Position numbers and translations under genes: made by a program. A DNA stretch of 64,000 nucleotides from Mesocentrotus franciscanus (lineage: Eukaryota; Echinodermata; Echinoidea; Camarodonta; Strongylocentrotidae): contig CP137683.1 of assembly GCA_037976565.1 (NCBI GenBank), positions 10,764,473-10,828,472 of the forward strand, written 5' to 3'. Under the pieces are notes generated by a model. It searched no databases. It was given only the letters and a program-made list of their open reading frames with translations, and was not told the DNA's origin. Below are positions 22,815 through 49,100 of this stretch, piece after piece. Each line of letters starts with the position of its first letter. The first letter of the stretch is position 1.

Positions 22815-23935
22815 CATTATGATAAGACACCATAGTTCAGACCTATGGAACTCTCTCCCAGAATCTATTAAATCATGTTGCTCCCTCTATTCATCTAAGG
22901 CCAAAGTAAAAACGATCGGCGTGAGATATAGTCCGAAGAAGTAGAAGAATAAGAAGATCGGAAGAATGAGAGGAAGAATTTAGAAGCTAGAAGAAGAAGA
23001 AGGAGCAGAATAAGATCAGAAGAAGCAGAAGCAGAGAAAGAAGAAGAAGAAGAAGAAGAAGAAGAAGAAGAAGAAGAAGAAGAAGAAGAAGAAGAAGAAG
23101 AAGATCGAGAAGATCGAGAAGAAGAAGAAGAAGAAGAAGAAGAAGAAGGAGCAGCAGAAGAAGAAGAAGAATAGAAAAATTAAAGAAGAAGAAGAAGCAG
23201 AGAAACTATTTATCAGAATATTCAAGGTCAAATTTCTGTGTCAACTCTTCAGTCTTTATCATAATAATCTCCAGCACTTTTCTCTTGTAAAAATCAAAAC
23301 GAAAGACAACATGATAAAATGCGGTATTCATATACATCCTCATTGCTAGGAAAATTTCACTTGATGCTTTTTTTTTGGGGGGGGGGACTTTGTCAAGGAT
23401 ATGCCATTTGTAATGTCATATGTTTGATTGTCTATTTCTTAGCCCTGAATGTAGGATGACATAATGCTTTTCTAACTGAAAGAACGATTTCAATATATTT
23501 GTATTTTTATTGTTATTTAAGAGACAGTGTACATTCAATTGCTAAACTAGTTTACATGCATTAATTTTGCATATTATCCAGTAATTTACTATCCTGTAAT
23601 ATTATTTTTGTTGTTGTTGTAAATATGTATATAACAATTTTGGTATCCCTATACTCTGTCTTTTTCCCTACTACGTTTTCTTGAACAAAAAAAACAAAAC
23701 AAAACAAACAAACCATTCATTCGTTACGAGGATACCAAATATTTTGTAAATATGTTTATACATGTTCATGATGTTCTTACTTATTCTGTGTTGCTATTAA
23801 GAGTTTATGTTCATGATTTTTTTTAAACAATTGTTTATTATTATGTTTAACAGGGCCTCATGGAAGACCACCATTATTGGTAATAATGAGTCACCCTGTC
23901 TAAATATCAGAAATAAATAAATTAATAAATAATGC
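22815..23935 (+). mobile_element. Non-LTR retrotransposon 3' remnant
   Basis: At 22844-22918 the plus strand encodes DLWNSLPESIK followed by SSKAKVKT, the typical C-terminal end of a CR1/jockey-like reverse transcriptase. The region closes at about 23855-23935 with GGGCCTCATGG, TAATAATGAG and an AAATAAATAAATTAATAAAT tail. An AAG microsatellite fills the middle. Truncated, not functional. Confidence 0.6.
22935..23205. repeat. AAG microsatellite
   Basis: Nearly pure (GAA)n with AGATCG and GCAGCA interruptions. The poly-Phe and poly-Lys/Glu reading frames here are artefacts. Confidence 0.95.
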
Positions 23936-25486
23936 CATCTCTTCTTTCATTCGAATCATTATCATCATCGCCATCATCATCTCCATCACCATCCTCATCT
24001 GCATTGTCAATATCACCATCAGTTAAAATTTGTATTTTCAATTACCTATATCCGTTCTGCTTAATAAATGTGTTAATCTATTTCATGAGTTTTGTCTGGG
24101 GCTGTCGTATTATCAAGCAATTTGCTTACAATTACAGTCCTTCTACCGCAAATAACTTTATAATGTTTGAGGAAATTTAGTATTTATGACTCAAGTTTAT
24201 CATTTCGTTTTTGAAAATAACAATTGTTACATTTATTCGCTTATTTATGATTCATTGTCATAAAAATACTTATTGTACTTTATATTATTATTTTTATCGA
24301 AAAACTGTTTATTTATATGAATGCAGAAGAAAAGCTTGAAAATAAAAAAATAAAAAAAAGTATTTCGGCAATTATTGTAGGCCTATATAGGCCTACATTA
24401 CGGATAAACCCTCTGATATGCCAGTATATGAGCGCAAACTTCAATCTGAAACAACAAGACTCAAGACAGACAAGAAATATCGGCATGTGACATAAATGAA
24501 TGCAAAGAAAAGGTTTCAGCTTTAAAAAGGTGTAGGTCATTATTTATTTAAAATGTCATACAATAGTTTTAAAAGCCTTCAAAGTTGAAAACGCATTTTC
24601 GCCATTATATTATAGTATTTATAGGCCTGGCATGTCATTTGTATGTACAGTGCGGATATAAGCCTTCCGATATGCCGGTTTGAGTCTAGCTAACTTCAAT
24701 CTAAAACAGTGAGGCCCAAACAAGAAGTCTCGGAATGTGACATATACCAGAGTAAAAAGCAAGATGGAAGCTTTAAATTGATGTAAGTCATTATCTAGTT
24801 AAAATATCTTTCGATACTTGTATTTGAACATTCAAATCTAGTACCGTCACATTTTTGTTTTCCCTTTTCGATTGGACGTTTTGGAGACACTACAACCCTC
24901 CTTTTTGGTCGCTGGCTTATTGGTCGCTGGTTTCGAGAATCCGCTGGAGCCCTCTACCGATTAGAGTGGTCGCCTTTTAACTGAGCTGACTTTGGCGACC
25001 ACAACTTTGCGACCAAAAGGTCAACGAACTTTTAAGACAGGTCCCCATTCGAACTGCGTGTAACAGGATTGGATGGTGTCTTTGAAGACGCCCAACAGAA
25101 TTAAACAATATGCATAAGAAAAATTGTGGGATAATGTGGATGTTGTTTCATTTCTTCCTCATGAATACATTGATCTACTCATTGGCCTACTTATAATCCT
25201 AATTATATTGCTAATTGAGGTAAAGACAGAGTTAATTATGGACGCTTTATCTTGCTAAATTACTATAAATTAATGCAGTTTGTTAAATGTCAATAATTTC
25301 GTAAAAGAAATTCGTAGTTTTGAGGCAACCTGCATCGAAATTCGATATCTAAGTAGGTTTTTGTAAAGGATTTCTCATGAAATAGAAGGCAGGTAGTGTT
25401 ATATTACACTCAAGTATAAAGGTCCCCTCCGACAAATTTAATAAATCATGCCCTAAGTGGGAGGGGGGCATGTTCAATCTCTTCTG

Positions 25487-28320
25487 TGGCACACGTCGAC
25501 ATTTCAATTTCTTAGCTTGTTACTGGAGATGAAAGTGTAGGAATTTCTCTTTTTGCTCGAATACATCTCGCCTTGGAACAATCTTTTAGAAATTTGTGAT
25601 TTATCCTCAAACTCTGTAAAGATAATTTGAGATTTTGCTGAAAATTTTCAAAAAACATGCCTTTTTACAAACCGATCTGGAACACACCTCGACATTTCAT
25701 TTTCTTAGATTATTGCATGAAATGAAAGCGTTATACATCTGCTTTCAACTGATATATGTCATGCCTTGGAACAATCTTTTATTAAATTTCTAATTAGACA
25801 GAAATCCTAATTAATTTCTGCGACCATTCCAAAAGTCACCTCCGCGCACCGCATTGCCACTTATTGAACACGCTAAAGAAGTAAAGCGCATGGTCAGAGC
25901 AATCGATGGAGGGGGTCTTTAAGGCCTCCTGTGACACACGTCGACATTTCAATTTCTTAGCTTGTTACTGAAGATGAAAGTGTAGGAATTTCTCTTTTAG
26001 CTCATATATGTCTTGCCTTGGAACAATCTTTTAGAAATTTGTGATTAATCCTCAAACTCTGTAAAGATAATTTGAGATTTTGCTGAAAATTTTCAAAAAA
26101 CATGCCTTTTTACAAACTGATCTGGAACACACCTCGACCTTTCATTTTCTTAGATTATTGCATGAAATGAAAGCGTTGTACATCTGCTTTCAACTGATAT
26201 AATATGTAGACAGAAATCCTAATTAATTTCTGCGACCATTCCAAAAAAGTCACCTCCGCGCACCGCATTGCCACTTATTGAACACGCTAAAGAAGTAAAG
26301 CGCATGGTCAGAGCAATCGATGGAGGGGGTCTTTAAGGCCTCCTGTGACACACGTCGACATTTCAATTTCTTAGCTTGCTACTGAAGATGAAAGTGTAGG
26401 AATTTCTCTTTTAGCTCATATATGTCTTGCCTTGGAACAATCTTTTAGAAATTTGTGATTAATCTTCAAACTCTGTAAAGATAATTTGAGATTTTGCTGA
26501 AAATTTTCAAAAACATGCCTTTACAAACCGATCTGGAACACACCTCGACATTTCATTTTCTTAGATTATTGCATGAAATGAAAGCGTTATACTTCTGCTT
26601 TCGAATGATATATGTCATGCCTTGGAACAATCTTTTATTGAATTTCTTTTGGACAGAAATCCTAATTAATTTCTGCGACCATTCCAAAAAGTCACCTCCG
26701 CGCACCTCATTGCCACTTATTGAACACGCTAAAGTAAAGCGCATTATTTGAATCGATGGAGGGGGGGGGGTCGTTTTCCAGGCATCCTGTGACACACGTC
26801 GACATTTCAATTTCTTAGCTTGTTACTGGAGATGAAAGAGTAGGAATTTCTCTTTTAGCTCATATATGTCTCGCCTTGGAACAATCTTTTAGAAATTTGT
26901 GATTTATCCTCAAACTCTGTAAAGATAATTTGAGATTTTGCTGAAAATTTTCAAAAAACATGTCCATTTACAAGTCGATGTGGAACACACCTCGACATTT
27001 CATTTTCTTTTTATTGCATGAAATGAAAGCGTTATACTTCTGCAATGCGGTTGTAATGCGGTGCGCGGAGGTGACTTTTGGGGAATGGTCGCAGAAATTA
27101 ACCAAGACTTCTGTCCAAATAGAAATTCAATAAAAGATTGTTCCAAGGCATGACATATATCAGTTAAAAGCGGAAGTATAAGGCTCTCATTTCATGCAAT
27201 AATCTAAGAAAATGAAATGTCGATGTGTGTTCCAGATGGGTTTGTAAAAAGGCATGTTTTTTGAAAATTTTCAGCAAAATCTCAAATTATCTGTACAGAG
27301 TTTGAGGATAAATCACAAAATTCTAAAAGATTGTTCCAAGGCGAGACATGTATGAGCAAAAGAGAAATTCCTACACTTTCATCTCCAGTAACAAGCTAAG
27401 AAATTGAAATGTCGACGTGTGTCACAGGATGCCTTGAAAACGACCCCCCCCCCCTCCATTGATTCAAATAATGCGCTTTACTTCTTTAGCGTGTTAAGGG
27501 GCAATGCGGTTGTAATGCCGTGCGCGGAGGTGACTTTTGGGGAATGGTCGCAGAAATTAACCAAGACTTCTGTCCAAATAGAAATTCAATAAAAGATTGT
27601 TCCAATTAGGCATGACATATATCAGTTAAAAGCGGAATTATAAGGCTTTAATTTCATGCAATAATCTGAGAAGATGAAATGTCGAGGTGTGTTCCACATT
27701 AAATGGTAAATGGACATGTTTTTGAAATATTTTCAGCAAAATTTCAAATTATCGTTACTTAGTTTGAGGATAAATCACAAATTTCTAAAAGATTGTGTAG
27801 AGGCAAAATTAAGTCATATTTGAGCTGAAAGAGAAATTCCTACACTTTCACCTCCTGTAATTATTAAGCTTAAAAAATTGAAATGTCGACGGGTGTCACA
27901 GGGATTGAACTCGACCCCCGGCCCATTCGCTTCGACCACGCGTTTTACTTATTTAGCATGTTAAAAGCCGTCTGCACTAGTTTGGCCAGGAAGGTGACTA
28001 CTCAGCGTGTTCACTGACAGGTTGTTATCTCATCAACTCAGCTCTAAATTAACATAAGTAAAAGAGGATCATGTGGGACCGATGTGCACCGCCTAGGCAT
28101 CGTTGTCTATATAGATGGAGCAAGTAGCTATAAGTAGTGCAGAGGGGCTTTAATGAGTGGCAAAGTGTTGCGTGGAGATCACTTAACGAAGATTTATGTC
28201 AAATTCAATAAAAGATTGTTCCAAGGCGTGAGAAAAATCAGTTTAAATTAGCAAATGATAAATTTCATGTTATATATTAATTTAATAAATTGAAATGTCG
28301 AGGTGTGTTACAGAAAGGCT
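25487..28320. repeat. About 430-bp-unit array with an orientation switch
   Basis: Units start at CACACGTCGACATTTCAATT (25493, 25931, 26351, 26793) and run head to tail. At about 27040 the orientation flips: two further units and a decayed one read in reverse (ATTGAAATGTCGACGTGTG at about 27402 and 27880, weaker near 28290). Each unit has two GCCTTGGAACAATCTTTT segments and a GCGACCATTCC/CACCTCCGCGCACCGCATTG block. No coding content. Confidence 0.88.
27961..28153. mobile_element. TTAA MITE, family C, inserted in the array
   Basis: Interrupts an array unit at TTTAGCATG|TTAA. The neighbouring unit at 27485-27505 shows the empty site TTTAGCGTGTTAAGGGGCAA. The ends AAGCCGTCTGCACTAG and GTGCAGAGGGGCTTTAA are diverged inverted repeats. 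Confidence 0.82.
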
Positions 28321-29489
28321 GAAAGAAAAGTCGCATTTGTGACCAAGTTCAACGAATTTCAAACTATTCTCACAAATTCTAGAGATGGAGTACATAAATT
28401 ATAATTATTCTAGGCTTGACATACACAATAGCTTTTCTGTCGTATCGACACGTTTGAACAATATATGTGAATGATATCTGTTAATGTAAACTTTATAACT
28501 AGCTCGTGTGTTGACAGTTATCACAAATAACAGCAATTCTTCATATTTCAGGAAAAAAACTTTTTTTCCTTTTATTGTTTGCTATTTTGTGGATACCGTA
28601 ATTGGTCGCAGAATTTATGGTCGCCAAAGGCAGCGCAGCGCCTTTACTTTTAGTCTTTTCAAGGAGCAAAAACACATCGTTGACAAATCTCTGCTTCAAA
28701 AAGTTCTTGCATCGAAACCCGACCGTAAGTACACTCAAGATGCGTGATTACTGTTTTGTAAGCCTCTCTATCTTCAGTTGAGTGTTTTATATCTTTGTAT
28801 CAGCTTCATTCTTGTTAATGTGTAAAAATAATAAATATATCGCCTAGCCGGTAGCCCTAGAATAGATCTAGGCCTGGCTAGACTGTATTTCTTCGCACCG
28901 TGCACCGTATTACTAATACTAGTTAAGTAGGCCTACTGTCCCAGATATTGCAATATATGTAGATTTCTAGTCGTACTGTTGGGGCATGGCATAGATCAGG
29001 GAGGTGGGAGTTACAAGGAGTGGAAACTCGAAGCTGTCCCTTTGAACTCATGCTCCATGCCGACACAACGCAGTGTTTTTTTAGATTATCAAATTACTGC
29101 CGCGCGAGCGCACCATCAGCACTCGTAAAGTCGTATTGAGTCGCTGATGAGTGACAGCGGAAGTCAGGTCGAGTGTAGCGTAGTGCAAACATGATGCAGG
29201 GAGGTGGGAGTTACAAATAAATAACCAGCAAGTTGGAAGAGTCCAACTCCGACTCCAAGTTCCACCTCGTTGTTATTACTACCATCATCATTACAGCATT
29301 TTCATTACTGTTGACTGTTGTTGTTGTTTTCTAGAGACTTGACCGACTGTATAAATAATATCTAGAGCCGAGGTCTATTACTGTCAGTAGGGTGTCTGAA
29401 CGATTTTTCAATTTTCCCTTTTGGATCGTTTTTCACCATTATTGTTGGATAATTAAAAAAATTATTCACTCAAAATAATACATTTCAAA

Positions 29490-29690
29490 TTTATCGCAGC
29501 GCATGCGCAGTAACAGTTTCATCCCGGAGCCGAGTTCAATTTCGACGAAGAAAATCGGGGAAAAAAGACCCTTAAATGTATCATTCAGTCAATCTGGTAA
29601 GTGGAACCGAATTATATTAGCCTAGGCCTAATTTTCAAAAATAAATGCATCGAATATGAATCCGCTAAAGTGACATTTTAGTCCAAAGTT
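29490..29690 (+). repeat. Third copy of the ABCB6-upstream palindrome arm
   Basis: GCGCAGTAACAGTTT, AAAAAGACCCTTAAA, CAGTCAATCTGGTAAGTGG and TAGCCTAGGCCTAATTTT appear in the order of the 17035-17880 arm but without the 650-bp insertion. Confidence 0.75.
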
Positions 29691-30059
29691 TGGTGGCTAG
29701 TTTGGTGGCCAGATCCGTTCCACCGAGTTTGCACAGGAGCGCTTATTATTCGCATTTTCGCGGATGTCTGGGGTTACCGATCCGCGCCTTGGCAATGCGA
29801 AAAACAGATTCCTCGATGATGCTCCATGAATCCCATGATGCATGTAATATAGTCTATCACTAGACTAGATCTAGACTAGGGAGTAGGGTGTCTGATCGCC
29901 CACCCAATGTTGTGTGCTAAAATCCTTCCCATAGAGATTGCACGCATCCCTATGGTGCAGTCCAGGCGCATATGCAGGGGGGTGGTTTTGGGGGTTAAAC
30001 CCCCTCAAATTTCGTTTGTGTGTATGTTTCGGAGGAAAACCCCCCCTCACTTTTTTTGC

Positions 30060-30110
30060 AAGTGTAAAAAAAAAAAACAATAATAAAGTTTGAATTTGAA
30101 TTTGAATGGA
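30060..30110 (+). repeat. Retroelement-like A-rich tail
   Basis: A poly-A run followed by AATAATAAAGTTTGAATTTG and GAATTTG repeats. Looks like a retrotransposed 3' end. Confidence 0.4.
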
Positions 30111-30479
30111 ATATATTGCGCAATGCAGCTGTTTAGCTATAGTATAATTAGCAAAACAAAATAACTCTGCATGTAGGCCTACGTCTTTTTCGTCGATTCT
30201 GACATAAAATCGATGAATATTACTGGGGTTCTGGGGACTGTATCTTTTGATAGAAACATCGGTGAGTCTTCAAATTCGAAATGTATTATTCTGAGTGAAT
30301 TATTTTTTCAATTATCCAACCATAATGGTGAAAAAAACCAAAAGGGAAAATTAAAAAATCGTTCAGACACCCTAGTATCACTTACATGTATGCAGCACAG
30401 AGACTTTCGCATTATGAACGATAAATCCTTGGGAAGACGGAAAACTCGTAAAAGTAGACGGTGAACTGGAGGACTGGAG

Positions 30480-30755
30480 GTATTTTATGACGAGGAAATG
30501 TTTGTTGATTTTTCTATTTTATGTGTGTACCTATGCTGAGTGTGCGTCAGTTATGTGTGAAGTGGGTCACCTGTATAAAGCATGACATGTCAGTGTGTTA
30601 TGTAATATTACGTATTGGCATTGTCATTGCGCTCTCTGCTTAAGTGGGACCTCTCTCACTTAAATTCGAAACCGCCCGAGCGGAACGGCAAATGGGGGCG
30701 CGTTATTTGCTGTTAACTCACTGTACAGCGCTCAAGGCATAAAGTTCTACGTGAC
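30480..30755 (-). repeat. Partial copy of the 650-bp nested element
   Basis: Reversed match to 17163-17430: GTGTGCGTCA, GGTCACCTGT, GCATGACATGTCA, CACTTAAATTCGAA, and the terminus AAAGTTCTACGTGAC at about 30738-30752. Confidence 0.7.
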
Positions 30756-31301
30756 CCGCAGAGCGCCGAAGAAAAAAGACGTCCGTGAAAATGTGGACGA
30801 TCCTTATTTTTTAGGACGCAATATATCCACATTTACGAAGATATCCTCGTTTATGCGGACGATCCTTATTCTCGGACCAGCACCCCTACTGCTAATGTAC
30901 ATTCGCAATTTCGCATTGGCCATGCTTCATTCTGCCACAACTCACAATGCACATGCAAGTTTTTCATGCAAAACAAAGGCAAAGAATGTTGTATAACAAC
31001 AAATTTAATGTAATCTCTCTTAAATTTGGTGCTAAAAAATGGCTGCAATGAAACAGTTCTGTAACTTGTAAGTGTAATCACCAGCCCGCCGAGTCCCAGA
31101 TCTTGTGGTTGCATGTGCTTTCCGATGTTTTTTTGTAAATTGTAGGTAGCGAGGCAATTGCAGATGGGAATGGGATGCTGACTAGTCACTAGGTGGTGGT
31201 GAATCCTGTGATTTGCTTATTTTATACTTTAGGTCTGGAGTGTATTTTTGTTTTCTCTTGCACATTAACAATTTCAAGTCATTTCAATAATTTTTTCATA
31301 G

Positions 31302-44737
<13,436 letters not shown>

Positions 44738-45219
44738 AAATAGGGAGACAATTATTTATCAGGAATGCCAGTTTTCAGACCATAGCCTGATTTTAGAGCC
44801 TGGCACCTCCCCATTTCCATTTTTTTTTTCCAGGCTTCATTTTGTACTGCACATGTGGGAATCCAACATGGCAGAGTCCCTTTTCCGGTTTATTGGCTGA
44901 AACCAACTGTCATTCTAGCATTTATTCTTGAAAAGGTACTTGGTGGAAAAAAGCTACAGACAGTAATTAGGCTTTGTTGACAAATTGTCCACACACCTTG
45001 ATGTCTAGGAAAAGCTAGGAAAAATCATGCAATGCAGAGGAAGCAGAAAGATAGGGCGATCTTTGTTTTGTGGAGGAGGATAAACATGACTGGATGTGCG
45101 GACTATGGATGTATATTTCAAGAATAGTACATTCCTCAGTTTTGACCATTGTGTGACTATCTGTGCTCAGTCTTTGCATCACCCACATTATTAACAAAGA
45201 TTATTATTATTATTTCAGA

Positions 45220-45499
45220 AATAAAAACTAAATACATGCACTTTCAAAATATGATAAGAAATGTGTTCATGCCCTGCTGTTGAACATGTTAACATGTAAT
45301 TTCTTTTTGAAAAGAAGTCACTGTTGTTATTGAGATTGATGGGAAATATCGAGGTAGACTTGTTGGAAATGTTTTCAGTAATGTTCTGTAGGTACGAAGC
45401 TTACTGATAATTTTGGATATTGTGAAATTCATGATTGTACCTTTGATACCTATCTTTGACTTTTTCCCACTTTTTGTTTCAAAAGGGATTTGTAATAAA
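45220..45499 (+). promoter_or_regulatory. Candidate poly(A) signals for DDX23
   Basis: AATAAA at 45220-45225 and 45494-45499, about 480 and 755 bp after the DDX23 stop. Which one is used cannot be told from sequence. Confidence 0.4.
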
Positions 45500-45822
45500 T
45501 CAATTTTAAAGATCTTTTAAAAATTAGTTGGCAAACCTGTTTTTATAGTGAAGTATAAAAGAGAAGTGGGGGCAATTTAGGGAAAGGTACACTATTTCCC
45601 TGTATGTATAGTCCAGAACCTGGGTGGTTTTATTTGAAGCTCTCCAATTTTTGCGATCTCTCCCCTTACCTGCTGTAAGCCGAAGATGGTGTGATGGTCC
45701 ACAAATAATAATAACAATCATGATAACACATGTATGTCCATTTACATTGCACAGCTAGTCAGCTACAATAAAAAACAAACACTCTACTGCACTTCATTCG
45801 AAGCATCATATACCCTGCTTTC

Positions 45823-48800
45823 GTTGAGCTGCTATGATAAGGCGCTGAAGCGTTTCAGGAATTTCTTCCTACGGGTTACTACTATACTTCACCTGGGTAG
45901 AGGGTGGGAAATGTAAATTAATGCCATGCCAAAGGGCATTAAAGCCATGGTGGGACTCTGAACCATGTGATCTACATTCCGTGACATATCCCTAGACCAG
46001 GGGAGTGTTTCACAAAGACTTAGATCGACTTTAAGTTGGACTTACCTATGTCAGGCCGTACATGCCACTGTTTGCTCTCACCATTTACTGGCATTGGTCT
46101 CTCAAGGGACGTATAAATCGTGATCACAAATATACAGAATTGACCTTTTTTGATGGTTCATTATTGAAGGAAAAAATATTACCTAAAGATTATAATTGAG
46201 AGACCGATGGTGAGAGCTCTTTAAAAAAGCTTTTAAAAACTGTTATTTTATATATGTTAGTGAAAACTATGTTATCTTGTATGTTGGTGAAACCTATGTT
46301 ATCTAATTGTATGTTGGTGAAATCTGTGTTATCTTGTATGTTGGTGAAAACTATGTTATCTTGTATGTCAGGCCACCGGAAGCAGTTTGGGATTGGGGGC
46401 AAACATTTCAGGGGGCTCACCTTTCAGGGGCAGTGGCGTAATGAGCAAAAAGATCAAGGGGCGGAGCCCCCGGAAGCTCAGGGGTTTTAGGCATTTAATT
46501 ACGGTCAGATGAGCATATTTTGATACCTCATTTTTGACACTGGCAGGTCACTCATTCTTTCTTTCTCTCTTTCTTTCTTTTTCTCTTTAACATACTTTTT
46601 CAAAAAGTGAAGGGGGGGGGCTCGAGCCTCGAGCCCCCACTGTTATGCAGATCCTGACATGAAGGCTTCTAAATAAGCATATTTTTTGCCTGACTGTAAA
46701 TTTGGGAATTTGCAATTTTCCAACAAACGCATACAAAAGTATAATTTACAAAAAAGCTGCTGTTGAGCTGCTATGATAAGGCGCTGAAGCGTTTCAGGAA
46801 TTTCTTCCTACGGGTTACTACTATACTTCACCTGGGTAGAGGGTGGGAAATGTAAATTAATGCCATGCCAAAGGGCATTAAAGCCATGGTGGGACTCTGA
46901 ACCATGTGATCTACATTCCGGTGACATATCCCTAGACCAGGGGAGTGTTTCACAAAGACTTAGATCGACTTTAAGTTGGACTTACCTATGTCAGGCCGTA
47001 CATGCCACTGTTTGCTCTCACCATTTACTGGCATTGGTCTCTCAAGGGACGTATAAATCGTGATCACAAATATACAGAATTGACCTTTTTTGATGGTTCA
47101 TTATTGAAGGAAAAAAATATTACCTAAAGATTATAATTGAGAGACCGATGGTGAGAGCTCTTTAAAAAAGCTTTTAAAAACTGTTATTTTATATATGTTA
47201 GTGAAAACTATGTTATCTTGTATGTTGGTGAAACCTATGTTATCTAATTGTATGTTGGTGAAATCTATGTTATCTTGTATGTTGGTGAAAACTATGTTAT
47301 CTTGTATGTCAGGCCACCGAAGCAGTTTGGGATTGGGGGCAAACATTTCAGGGGCTCACCTTTCAGGGGCAGTGGCGTAATGAGCAAAAGATCAAGGCGG
47401 AGCCCCCGGAAGCTCAGGGGTTTTAGGCATTTAATTACGGTCAGATGAGCATATTTTGATACCTCATTTTTGACACTGGCAGGTCACTCATTCTTTCTTT
47501 CTCTCTTTCTTTCTTTTTCTCTTTAACATACTTTTTCAAAAAAGTGAAGGGGGTCGAGCCTCGAGCCCCCACTGTTATGCAGATCCTGACATGAAGGCTT
47601 CTAAATAAGCATATTTTTTGCCTGACTGTAAATTTGGGAATTTGCAATTTTCCAACAAACGCATACAAAAGTATAATTTACAAAAAAGCTGCTGTTGAGC
47701 TGCTATGATAAGGCGCTGAAGCGTTTCAGGAATTTCTTCCTACGGGTTACTACTATACTTCACCTGGGTAGAGGGTGGGAAATGTAAATTAATGCCATGC
47801 CAAAGGGCATTAAAGCCATGGTGGGACTCTGAACCATGTGATCTACATTCCGGTGACATATCCCTAGACCAGGGGAGTGTTTCACAAAGACTTAGATCGA
47901 CTTTAAGTTGGACTTACCTATGTCAGGCCGTACATGCCACTGTTTGCTCTCACCATTTACTGGCATTGGTCTCTCAAGGGACGTATAAATCGTGATCACA
48001 AATATACAGAATTGACCTTTTTTGATGGTTCATTATTGAAGGAAAAAATATTACCTAAAGATTATAATTGAGAGACCGATGGTGAGAGCTCTTTAAAAAA
48101 GCTTTTAAAAACTGTTATTTTATATATGTTAGTGAAAACTATGTTATCTTGTATGTTGGTGAAACCTATGTTATCTAATTGTATGTTGGTGAAATCTATG
48201 TTATCTTGTATGTTGGTGAAAACTATGTTATCTTGTATGTCAGGCCACCGGAAGCAGTTTGGGATTGGGGGGGGGGCAAACATTTCAGGGGGCTCACCTT
48301 TCAGGGGCAGTGGCGTAATGAGCAAAAAGATCAAGGCGGAGCCCCGAAGCTCAGGGTTTTAGGCATTTAATTACGGTCAGATGAGCATATTTTGATACCT
48401 CATTTTTGACACTGGCAGGTCACTCATTCTTTCTTTCTCTCTTTCTTTCTTTTTCTCTTTAACATACTTTTTCAAAAAGTGAAGTGGGGCTCGAGCCTCG
48501 AGCCCCCACTGTTATGCAGATCCTGACATGAAGGCTTCTAAATAAGCATATTTTTTGCCTGACTGTAAATTTGGGAATTTGCAATTTTCCAACAAACGCA
48601 TACAAAAGTATAATTTACAAAAAAGCTGCTGTTGAGCTGCTATGATAAGGCGCTGAAGCGTTTCAGGAATTTCTTCCTACGGGTTACTACTATACTTCAC
48701 CTGGGTAGAGGGTGGAAATGTAAATTAATGCCATGCCAAAGGGCATTAAAGCCATGGTGGGACTCTGAACCATGTGATCTACATTCCGGTGACATATCCC

Positions 48801-49100
48801 TAGACCAGGGGAGTGTTTCACAAAGACTTAGATCGACTTTAAGTTGGACTTACCTATGTCAGGCCGTACATGCCACTGTTTGCTCTCACCATTTACTGGC
48901 ATTGGTCTCTCAAGGGACGTATAAATCGTGATCACAAATATACAGAATTGACCTTTTTTGATGGTTCATTATTGAAGGAAAAAAATATTACCTAAAGATT
49001 ATAATTGAGAGACCGATGGTGAGAGCAACCATGCCATGAATGGCCTGCCATAGTTAAGTCCAACTTAAAGTCGATCTTAGTCTTTATGAAACACCCCCAG
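45823..49100. repeat. About 935-bp tandem array, 3.5 units
   Basis: Units start with GTTGAGCTGCTATGATAAGG at 45823, 46762, 47694 and 48631 (lengths 939, 932 and 937). Each contains a SINE-like segment (CCTGGGTAGAGGGTGGG, AATGCCATGCCAAAGGGCAT), the left half of a family A MITE, a minisatellite of TTATCTTGTATGTTGGTGAA units (period 27-30 bp) and a CGGAGCCCC/TTACGGTCAGATGAGC segment. The last unit instead carries the complete MITE (48808-49100). Units are nearly identical, so the amplification is recent. Confidence 0.9.

Noticed and set aside
23016..23231. Poly-Phe minus-strand ORF
   Set aside because: Produced by the AAG microsatellite.
28508..28747. 79-residue plus-strand ORF ending near a GTAAGT
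   Set aside because: No recognisable protein family. At most a candidate non-coding 5' exon of DDX23, which cannot be shown without transcripts.
46254..46375. CRISPR-like regular spacing of about 27-30 bp repeats (also at 47195, 48126 and 50615)
   Set aside because: The spacers are themselves part of the repeat, the copies are degenerate, and the context is a eukaryotic minisatellite inside a tandem array. No cas genes.
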